A DNA stretch of 64,000 nucleotides from Fictibacillus phosphorivorans (lineage in GTDB: Bacteria; Bacillota; Bacilli; Bacillales; Fictibacillaceae), in NCBI RefSeq assembly GCF_007673525.1, contig NZ_VDZU01000001.1, forward strand, positions 868,001-932,000, in the 5' to 3' direction. Every line of letters starts with the position of its first letter. The stretch's first letter is position 1. A program made the translations under genes and the position numbers. Positions 57,889 through 64,000 of the stretch are shown here, one piece after another. The notes under the pieces were generated by a model. The model saw only the letters and a list, made by a program, of their open reading frames with translations. It searched no databases and was not told where the DNA came from.

Positions 57889-58644
57889 ATGGCTTATGAG
57901 TTAGAAGAAACAATTAAGGACACACTCAATTGTTTAGAAGAGAATATCTTTTATATAGATCAAGACTTCCATATTTCATGGATGAATAATAGCAGCAAAA
58001 AGTTAATAGAAATGATGAAGACTTACCTTAATATAGAATCTGCCGAAGACATTCTAGGTTTACATATTAGAAGTTTTCATAAAAGCTCTTTTCAAGAAGA
58101 GCTGATGAAAAAAGGTGAGTTTCCAATCGATATGCAGATTGTTCTCTTTAATCGGTTTGTTGCAAGATTAATCGTGAAAGAACTAATCGTGCAGAATCAG
58201 AAACGGGGTTATCTGTTAACGTGGAAAGATATCACAGAGCGCGAACAGGAAAGAGAAAGAACAAAAGAAATTCTGAATGAGCTAGCAACACCAATCCTTC
58301 AAACAGTTGCAGAACATACGCTGTTAGTGCCCCTGATTGGTGAACTTACCCTTGAAAGACTTGAAACGTTGACTACAAAGCTATTGAAAGAATGTTTAAA
58401 CAATGAAGCAGATTACGTGATAATAGACTTTTCAGGCGTTACTACCCTTACAGATTCTGAACTTGGGATCGAGATTCAAAAGCTTACAGATGCGATAAAA
58501 TTGATGGGAGCAGATGTATTGTACTGCGGTTTTCCGAAAGAAATGGTCAAAAATATGGTCTCTTTTGGAGTACATACGAATCAACTTTCATTTGTCTCTT
58601 TTCGCAATGCTATTCGTTATGTTGTTTCAGAACTTCAAGAATAA
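57889..58644 (+). CDS. PAS-STAS domain protein
   Basis: The 251-residue protein has a PAS-like sensor (about residues 10-118, LEENIFYIDQDFHISWMNN to LLTWKDITEREQE). A coiled linker and a C-terminal STAS domain (about 140-245, VIIDFSGVTTLTDSELG) follow. The organisation is that of RsbR-type or YtvA-like regulators, but without the flavin-binding Cys motif of a LOV domain. Its C-terminal plan resembles the GAF-STAS protein at 50.5 kb. AAAGGGGAGC precedes the ATG. Signal unknown. Confidence 0.82.
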   Translation: MAYELEETIKDTLNCLEENIFYIDQDFHISWMNNSSKKLIEMMKTYLNIESAEDILGLHIRSFHKSSFQEELMKKGEFPIDMQIVLFNRFVARLIVKELIVQNQKRGYLLTWKDITEREQERERTKEILNELATPILQTVAEHTLLVPLIGELTLERLETLTTKLLKECLNNEADYVIIDFSGVTTLTDSELGIEIQKLTDAIKLMGADVLYCGFPKEMVKNMVSFGVHTNQLSFVSFRNAIRYVVSELQE

Positions 58645-58700
58645 AGAAGCAGCCGTTTAGTGGAGGGCTCTGAAAAAGTCCCTAATTAGAAGATTTGGGG

Positions 58701-58831
58701 CGGTGGTCTCCGCTCCAGGGTACATGCTTTCCGCGGGGCGGGCGGTGAGCCCCCTGCCGCTTTGCGCCTTTAGTGGTCTCACCTGTCCCACTCGTCCTAG
58801 CCGTAGTCAGTACCCTTCCTCTCCAATCACT
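58701..58831. repeat. long palindromic dispersed repeat, copy E (degenerate)
   Basis: GCTTTCCGCGGGGCGGGCGG, GAGCCCCCTGCCGCTTTGCG and GGTCTCACCTGTCCCACTCG match copy B, but the right arm has drifted (GTCCTAGCCGTAGTCAG). This is the most decayed full-length copy. The rest of 58645-59055 holds the palindrome GTTGTCATGACAAC at 58947-58960 and nothing else I can name. Confidence 0.7.
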
Positions 58832-59055
58832 ACATGTTTGCAAATTAAATTCAAAGTCCTTGTATGGCACTTTATGATTTGATTGTGCCTCGCAATGAAT
58901 GAACTAGTAGACTTTTCGTTTATCTATGATGAAAAACTGGACAAATGTTGTCATGACAACGGCAGGAATGCCATTTAGTCACGGGTATGATGTGGCATCA
59001 TCATAGGGTCTAGAGAATCACGAAGTTAATTAAATAAAAAAGTTAAGGCAAGGTA

Positions 59056-59090
59056 AAAAGGAAACACCGGTGAAAATCTACCGATGTTTC
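59056..59090 (-). terminator. terminator of the AlkD-like gene
   Basis: On the coding strand GAAACATCGGT and ACCGGTGTTTC pair around AGATTTTC, followed by CTTTTT. Confidence 0.8.
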
Positions 59091-59101
59091 TGTAGCTTCG
59101 T

Positions 59102-59782
59102 TTAGTGCGGCTGCTTTGTCTTTTTAATATTCTTAATCGCCTCTTTATAGGAAAGTGGACTTAACTTCTCTGTATGAACGAACTCCCATACCCAATCGGC
59201 ATCTGTGTACGCATACTCTCTTAAAGCCCATCCAATTCCTTTTCGGATAAAGAAATCTTCATCGTACTTTGTATCTCTAATGATTTGTGCTAGAAGCTCT
59301 TTATCGGTCTTGTCTTTATATCCGAGTTGAAATAAAATTGCCGAACGCATAAGCCAGATATTTTTGGATTGAATCCAACGTTTCGTAACGTGTTGAATCT
59401 CTTCTGGAAACTTCATCAAATAATAACCCGCGATATGTTTAGCGATATGATCAACCGTATCCCACCAGCTTTTATTCACGATGGTATACTCGATCCATTC
59501 TATATCCTCTTTTGTCATCTGCTTCTTTAATTTATCAACTATTGTAAACGTAGCATACTGCATCTCTCGTTCCGGTCTAGACCAAGCTTCTTTTATCAAT
59601 GACGGTAATTCCTCTTTTGAAGGCAATCCATTTACTTTTAAGAATTCCTTCATGCTTTGTTTCAAAATGGGAGAACGAATACCGAAGAATTCGAACTGAT
59701 CGCGCATATACTTTTTCATTGGCTCTGCATCATCTTGATTAGCTTGTCTGTTTAAAAACTGCCACAACTTCTCTTCATACAT
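59102..59782 (-). CDS. DNA alkylation repair protein (AlkD-like, HEAT repeats)
   Basis: The 226-residue all-helical protein fits the AlkD/AlkC superfamily. It shows FFGIRSPILKQSMKEFL near residues 32-48, SWWDTVDHIAKHIAGYYL near 105-122, SKNIWLMRSAILFQLG, and KGIGWALREYAYTD near the C-terminus. AlkD glycosylases remove bulky or positively charged alkyl bases without base flipping; catalytic Trp/Asp residues (in SWWDTVD) are present. AAAAGGAGTGGAATCC precedes the ATG. Confidence 0.87.
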   Translation of the reverse strand: MYEEKLWQFLNRQANQDDAEPMKKYMRDQFEFFGIRSPILKQSMKEFLKVNGLPSKEELPSLIKEAWSRPEREMQYATFTIVDKLKKQMTKEDIEWIEYTIVNKSWWDTVDHIAKHIAGYYLMKFPEEIQHVTKRWIQSKNIWLMRSAILFQLGYKDKTDKELLAQIIRDTKYDEDFFIRKGIGWALREYAYTDADWVWEFVHTEKLSPLSYKEAIKNIKKTKQPH

Positions 59783-59830
59783 GGGATTCCACTCCTTTTA
59801 ACAAAATTATACAAAAAAATGTTAACTAAC

Positions 59831-59856
59831 TGAAACTTTTTTCTGAAACATCCGTA
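59831..59856 (+). promoter_or_regulatory. sigma-W promoter of nfeD-floT
   Basis: TGAAAC (59831-59836) and CGTA (59853-59856) are separated by exactly 16 bases, the ECF sigma-W consensus. The homologous B. subtilis yuaF-floT operon is sigma-W-controlled, which supports the call. Confidence 0.85.
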
Positions 59857-60014
59857 AATATCTATATAAAACCAATATTGGAAATTAATTATTGTCGACA
59901 GAATTTTACAATCTTTTTTGTTTCACTTTGTTAAGGTTATATCAAATTCGACAAAAGGGTGTGGTGATTTATCGTTTTGTAATAAAAAAGTATATGAAGA
60001 CAGGAGAGAAGACT

Positions 60015-60548
60015 ATGGAACTATTCGGATATCCGTTGTCTACGATCTATTTAGGAAGCTTTATTGTTTTTGGGTGCATCACTTTTGTATACATCCTATT
60101 TGGTGACATGCTTGATGCTGCTATGGACCTTTTGCATCCATCGCTCATCTTATCCTTTTTAACAATTGGGACGGCTTCGGGGTATTTGTTAGAAATCATG
60201 ACGGAAATTAACAGCTGGTTCATCATGGTTTTCAGTAGTTTACTTTCGTTGTTGCTCGTGACTTTATTAAACGTTTTCGTCTTGATGCCGATCCGGTCTT
60301 CAGAAGAATCTTTAGCTTATCGAGATGAAGATCTAAAAGGAAGAGTGGGGACCGTACTTACTTCTGTTCCGACGGATGGATTTGGCGAAATCTTAATCGA
60401 AGGCATCAGCGGAAGGATATCGAAATCAGCTATAAGCATGGATAACAAACCAATCTCTCAAGGAGAAAAGGTGTTGATCATCGACATCCAAAAAGGTGTT
60501 GTATCCGTGATGCGTTATGAGCAAGTGGAACAAACATATATTCATTAA
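60015..60548 (+). CDS. yuaF: NfeD-family membrane protein (YuaF)
   Basis: The 177-residue protein has three hydrophobic spans (about residues 10-30, 42-62 and 68-92). A C-terminal OB-fold NfeD domain follows (about 105-175), with LKGRVGTVLTSVPTDGFGEI and GEKVLIIDIQKGVVSV. It partners flotillin in membrane microdomains. The ATG at 60015 follows CAGGAGAGAAGACT; the frame extending back to 59892 lacks a ribosome site. Fifteen bases separate it from floT. Confidence 0.92.
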   Translation: MELFGYPLSTIYLGSFIVFGCITFVYILFGDMLDAAMDLLHPSLILSFLTIGTASGYLLEIMTEINSWFIMVFSSLLSLLLVTLLNVFVLMPIRSSEESLAYRDEDLKGRVGTVLTSVPTDGFGEILIEGISGRISKSAISMDNKPISQGEKVLIIDIQKGVVSVMRYEQVEQTYIH

Positions 60549-60563
60549 ACTGGAGGGGTTATT

Positions 60564-62129
60564 ATGAGTTTTTCACCGTTGTTTATCGTTATCGGGGTTG
60601 CCGTATTCTTAGTCGTTGCTCTTATTAGTGTTTTTATTACAAAGTATAGAACGGCGAGTCCAGATGAAGCATTGATCGTAACGGGAAGCTTCTTAGGAAG
60701 CAAGAACGTAAATATCGATGAAGCAGGTAATCGTATCAAAATCGTTCGTGGAGGCGGTACGTTCGTACTTCCTGTTTTTCAACAGGCAAAGCCGCTTAGT
60801 TTATTAACGAGTAAGTTAGATGTACAAACACCAGAAGTATATACAGAGCAAGGTGTTCCCGTTATGGCTGATGGAACAGCGATCATTAAAGTAGGAAGCT
60901 CAATAGGTGAGATCGCGACTGCGGCCGAGCAGTTCCTAGGAAAGTTGAAGGAAGATCGTGAGAATGAAGCACGTGAAGTTCTTGAAGGTCATTTACGATC
61001 TATTTTAGGATCGATGACAGTTGAAGAAATCTACAAGAATCGTGAAAAATTCTCACAGGAAGTTCAACGTGTAGCTTCTCAAGATCTAGCTAAAATGGGA
61101 TTGATCATCGTATCGTTTACGATCAAAGATCTGCGTGATAAGAATGGATACCTAGATTCTCTTGGTAAGCCGCGTATCGCACAGATTAAGCGTGACGCTG
61201 ACATGGCGATGGCAGAAGCTGAAAAAGAAACGCGTATCAAACGTGCTGAAGCAGATAAAGAAGCAAAGCAGTCTGAGTTAGGCCGCGCTACAGAAGTAGC
61301 AGAAGCTGAAAAGATGAATCAGTTGAAAGTTGCTGAGTTCCGCCGTGAACAAGATGTTGCCAAAGCTCGTGCTGACCAGGCATACCATCTAGAAGAAGCG
61401 ATCGCAAAACAGCAAGTTACTGAACAACAGATGCAGATTAAGATCATCGAGCGTCAAAAGCAGATCGAGCTTGAAGAAAAAGAGATTCTGCGTCGTGAAA
61501 AGCAATACGACTCAGAAGTTAAAAAGAAAGCGGACGCAGATCGTTATGCGGTTGAACAGTCAGCGGAAGCCGATAAGCGTAAGCAAGTGGCTGAAGCAGA
61601 TGCTCATAAGTATCGTGTAGAAGCCATGGCAAAAGCCGAAGCTGAGAAGGTACGCCTAGACGGACTTTCAAGAGCTGAGGCGGAACGTGCAAAAGGGGAA
61701 TCCGAAGCAGATGTTATCCGCTTGAAAGGTCTTGCTGAAGCCGAAGCGAAACAAAAGATCGCAGAAGCGTTCGAGTTATATGGTCAGGCTGCGATGATGG
61801 ATATGATGATTAAGATGCTTCCGGAATACGCGAAGCAAGTAGCTGCACCACTTTCCAACATTGATAAAATTACAGTCGTAGATACAGGCGGCGGTGAGAA
61901 CGGTGGAGCAAACCGCATCACAGGTTATGCGACAAACTTGATGTCCACACTTCAAGAATCTTTGAAAGCTTCATCCGGCATTGATGTAAAAGAACTGTTG
62001 GAAAATTTCTCTGGAAAAGGGAATGTTCGCAATAGCATCGACGACCTTCGCATCGAATTTGCTAAAAAAGAACCAAATGCAGTAGCAACAAAGGAAAAAG
62101 CAGAAGTAAAAGCTTCAAAGGGAGAATAA
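60564..62129 (+). CDS. floT: flotillin
   Basis: The 521-residue protein has an N-terminal membrane hairpin (about residues 5-24), an SPFH/band 7 domain to about residue 200, and a long coiled coil rich in Ala/Glu/Lys (about 205-400, with repeated AEAEK and EADA stretches). A Gly-rich oligomerisation tail follows. It organises membrane microdomains and responds to envelope stress through sigma-W. GGAGGGG precedes the ATG. It is co-transcribed with yuaF. Confidence 0.96.
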   Translation: MSFSPLFIVIGVAVFLVVALISVFITKYRTASPDEALIVTGSFLGSKNVNIDEAGNRIKIVRGGGTFVLPVFQQAKPLSLLTSKLDVQTPEVYTEQGVPVMADGTAIIKVGSSIGEIATAAEQFLGKLKEDRENEAREVLEGHLRSILGSMTVEEIYKNREKFSQEVQRVASQDLAKMGLIIVSFTIKDLRDKNGYLDSLGKPRIAQIKRDADMAMAEAEKETRIKRAEADKEAKQSELGRATEVAEAEKMNQLKVAEFRREQDVAKARADQAYHLEEAIAKQQVTEQQMQIKIIERQKQIELEEKEILRREKQYDSEVKKKADADRYAVEQSAEADKRKQVAEADAHKYRVEAMAKAEAEKVRLDGLSRAEAERAKGESEADVIRLKGLAEAEAKQKIAEAFELYGQAAMMDMMIKMLPEYAKQVAAPLSNIDKITVVDTGGGENGGANRITGYATNLMSTLQESLKASSGIDVKELLENFSGKGNVRNSIDDLRIEFAKKEPNAVATKEKAEVKASKGE

Positions 62130-62131
62130 AT

Positions 62132-62185
62132 AAAAAAAGCTTACTCTCGGCGGGATGGTTAGCCCTGTTAGAGTAAGCTTTTTTG
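62132..62185 (+). terminator. terminator after floT
   Basis: AAAAAAGCTTACTCT and AGAGTAAGCTTTTTT pair around a 22-base loop. The region 62186-62300 also holds a GTTCAGCA/TGCTGAAC hairpin of unknown role. Confidence 0.85.
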
Positions 62186-62300
62186 TAAATTTGGTTGCAT
62201 TGCTTGATTGAAAGCTCGTTCAGCAGCATGAAATGCATGCTGAACAAGCGCCATACGAAAAATACGAGCGCCTACCCAAAATATTAACTCAGGTCAGGGC

Positions 62301-62612
62301 TTAATCCTTATTCATCCGAGCTTCGACAGCCTCTAGCTTTCCGGCCATCGTGGATTTTTTATCACGGCGGTCATCAATGCGAATGTTTGTGGCAACTCGC
62401 TGAATGCCTTTTGAGAATGGAACCTCGTGAAGCTGTTGGATTACATGAAAGAGATCAGGAAGTTCTCCTTCAATTAGTGTGCTCATCGGAGTAAGCTGGT
62501 AATTTACCTTATCTTCGTTTTGCTTAAGAACTTTTTGAATTTCAGCTACATATTCACTAACACTTGGAGTCTCAGTACCGATTGGAATGATCGTAATATC
62601 TACAATAGCCAT
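62301..62612 (-). CDS. thiamine-binding MTH1187/YqgV-family protein
   Basis: The 103-residue ferredoxin-like protein begins MAIVDITIIPIGTETPSVSE and has NYQLTPMSTLIEG near residues 37-49, both typical of the MTH1187/YqgV family that binds thiamine-type ligands. It forms tetramers in known structures. GAGGTGTTC lies upstream of the ATG on the coding strand. It is monocistronic and divergent from the GNAT gene. Confidence 0.9.
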   Translation of the reverse strand: MAIVDITIIPIGTETPSVSEYVAEIQKVLKQNEDKVNYQLTPMSTLIEGELPDLFHVIQQLHEVPFSKGIQRVATNIRIDDRRDKKSTMAGKLEAVEARMNKD

Positions 62613-62684
62613 GTATAGAACACCTCAACTTTTTTCTTTATTGTAGCAAACGCCACCATAATGACAAACAAAAGGATGATACAT

Positions 62685-63104
62685 ATGGAAATACAGAATG
62701 CGAGAGAGACTGATTTTCATAATATTATAGAATTAGATAAAAAAATGATAGGGAGTGATCATCGAAAAGAAGAAATCGTTCAGGCGATAAAAGAGGAAAG
62801 ATGTTTGATCATGTATCAGGAAGATAAAATCGTTGCATTTCTTATCTATCACACTCATTTTTTTGACTGCTGTTTTATATCGCTCATCATGGTTGACCCT
62901 TTTTATCAGAGAAAAGGACTGGCCAGTAGTTTGTTAACGCACATGAGTAAGATTTCACCCACAAACAAACTATTCTCATCAACAAATGAATCCAATGAGT
63001 CTATGAAAAAGACCTTTATCAAGAATCAATTTAAGAAGAGTGGTTTTGTCGATAACTTAGACGAAGGAGATCCGGAAATTATTTATTTTAAAGAATGTTA
63101 CTGA
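62685..63104 (+). CDS. GNAT-family N-acetyltransferase
   Basis: The 139-residue protein shows the GNAT fold: an N-terminal NARETDFHNIIELDKKMI, a central ISLIMVDPFYQRKGLASSLL (about residues 70-89) with the acetyl-CoA pyrophosphate loop QRKGLA, and a C-terminal FKKSGFVDNLDEGDPE. The acceptor is unknown. The ATG at 62685 follows AAAGGATG by 8 bases; the ATG at 62661 has no site. Confidence 0.85.
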   Translation: MEIQNARETDFHNIIELDKKMIGSDHRKEEIVQAIKEERCLIMYQEDKIVAFLIYHTHFFDCCFISLIMVDPFYQRKGLASSLLTHMSKISPTNKLFSSTNESNESMKKTFIKNQFKKSGFVDNLDEGDPEIIYFKECY

Positions 63105-63139
63105 GTATGTATCAACATGCCAGAAAGGAAGAAAAAAAG

Positions 63140-64000
63140 ATGGTGAAACTAAAGAGAATAGATCATGCGATCGATGAACTTTTTACATATAGAAAAATTG
63201 GAACAGATCCAGCGTTCAGTCGGTTTATTCCAATGGTTTACGACCCAATCCATTATGATTGGCGCGATGAGTTTGAACCCGAATTTACAAAACTGTTCAA
63301 TGGACTCATGCTTAGAGGAGATGAAGAGGTCAATCGTGTATTTTCGGCTGTGTTTCCTACAGAAGAAGTATTAGAAAGACCAATTGTTATGGAATGCGGA
63401 GATCCCAAAGGGAAATGGGGAAGAGGCTTTATGCCGATACCTCCACATTTTATCGAACAGATGAAGACAAAGCGTTTATCAGTGTTTACGCTTCATGTAC
63501 CCCTCGATTATTCGCGCGAAATCAGCACGAGTGATGCATGGAGAGAAGCTCTAAACGCAAAAGTGATTGGAGAGCTGTTGAAGGATGATAACGGAGCTTG
63601 TGGCATTCTTTGTGAAATAGCTCCAACTTCCACAGAAAACTTGATTCATCGTTCTACTGAAATGTTCGGAATCCCTTATGCAGATGTGCATGGTCCTTTC
63701 CATAACCACATAACGAAAATTGCGATTGTAGCCGGGTGCGGTGATAAAGTAGAAGCGATGATCGAAGCGGAAAGGATGGGAGCAGAAGCTTATTTAACAG
63801 GAGAGGTACACTGTCACATTGATAATGATTACGGTAAAAAGAAGTATGAACAGATGAAAAGCTATATCGCTCAAACAACAATGAGCTTAATCGGAGTATC
63901 GCATTCTGCTTCCGAATATTTAGTGCACAGCACACAGTTAAAATCTTGGTTTGAAGAGAAGATTCAATTGCCTGTAACACTTTTGCCACAGAGTAAATGG
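63140..64000 (+). CDS. NIF3-like dinuclear metal-centre protein (partial, runs off the window)
   Basis: An open frame of 287 codons runs from the ATG at 63140 to the window end without a stop. It begins MVKLKRIDHAIDELFTYRKI. Features of the NIF3/YqfO family appear: VHGPFHNHITKIAIVAGCGD, EAERMGAEAYLTGEVHCHID and a late IGVSHSASEYL, which supply metal-binding His/Glu residues. GGAAG lies upstream. It starts 35 bases after the GNAT stop and may be co-transcribed. Molecular function of the family is uncertain (hydrolase-like fold). Confidence 0.85.
   Translation, partial: MVKLKRIDHAIDELFTYRKIGTDPAFSRFIPMVYDPIHYDWRDEFEPEFTKLFNGLMLRGDEEVNRVFSAVFPTEEVLERPIVMECGDPKGKWGRGFMPIPPHFIEQMKTKRLSVFTLHVPLDYSREISTSDAWREALNAKVIGELLKDDNGACGILCEIAPTSTENLIHRSTEMFGIPYADVHGPFHNHITKIAIVAGCGDKVEAMIEAERMGAEAYLTGEVHCHIDNDYGKKKYEQMKSYIAQTTMSLIGVSHSASEYLVHSTQLKSWFEEKIQLPVTLLPQSKW

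Noticed and set aside
62130-62290. Small minus-strand gene beyond the floT terminator
   Set aside because: A frame with MALVQHAFHAAERAFNQAMQ can be read, but it lacks a ribosome site and overlaps the terminator; at most a gene remnant.

Overview
The window is a chromosomal segment of a low-GC Gram-positive spore-former of the family Bacillaceae. The gene order his–yvcD–trxB–yvcI–rapZ–yvcK–whiA–crh–clpP, the cggR–gapA–pgk–tpiA–gpmI–eno operon and secG–esterase–rnr–smpB–ssrA match Bacillus synteny. AGGAGG-type ribosome sites, sigma-A/B/W promoters and CtsR, CggR, CcpA and TRAP sites agree. The dispersed repeats and protein flavour fit a Fictibacillus-like genus, but the genus is inference. No rRNA, tRNA, prophage, IS transposase or CRISPR array was seen.

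Layout. 1-3.5 kb: end of the histidine operon (hisD end, hisB-H-A-F-I). 3.5-11.4 kb: a 20-bp tandem array, then yvcD, trxB, a nested palindromic repeat, yvcI-rapZ-yvcK-whiA-crh and a small membrane protein. 11.4-15.4 kb: a solitary trpE behind an 11-triplet TRAP leader, an MDR oxidoreductase, CtsR-controlled clpP and a small hypothetical gene. 15.5-18 kb: cold-shock protein, sigL, glutaredoxin-like protein. 18-25.5 kb: CggR-controlled lower glycolysis. 25.5-28.2 kb: a probable type I toxin peptide, a second 20-bp array, an FHA-wHTH regulator, two small proteins and secG. 28.3-34 kb: two esterases, RNase R, SmpB and tmRNA. 34-42.3 kb: M42 peptidase, uppP, LVIVD-repeat protein, sigma-B stress genes, EAL/HDOD protein, two flavin monooxygenases. 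42.6-47 kb: DinB, MarR plus MMPL exporter. 47.2-50.1 kb: a lipoprotein and a secreted M6 metalloprotease. 50.5-54.4 kb: GAF-STAS sensor, M29 aminopeptidase, GH18 lipoprotein. 54.4-57.7 kb: hom-thrC-thrB. 57.9-64 kb: PAS-STAS sensor, AlkD-like protein, sigma-W nfeD-floT, thiamine-binding protein, GNAT and a NIF3-family gene cut by the window end.

Main discovery candidate. The tmRNA gene (ssrA) is interrupted in its T-loop by a 275-nt, ORF-less, group I intron. A free-standing LAGLIDADG homing endonuclease gene lies immediately downstream on the opposite strand, sharing the ssrA terminator. Every tmRNA must therefore self-splice before it can be charged with alanine, and the endonuclease is placed as a trans-acting partner for intron mobility.

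Other notable points. (i) A lipoprotein repeats the N-terminal pro-region of the neighbouring M6 protease. (ii) A long palindromic repeat family has stems that differ between copies yet stay complementary; one copy carries a second palindrome nested inside and another sits inside the glycolytic operon. (iii) A second short repeat family begins GGGGTCTGACCCC, and one copy supplies the C-terminal tail of TrpE. (iv) Two tandem arrays share the core TGAGCGATT. (v) A 28-residue holin-like toxin peptide lies downstream of eno.
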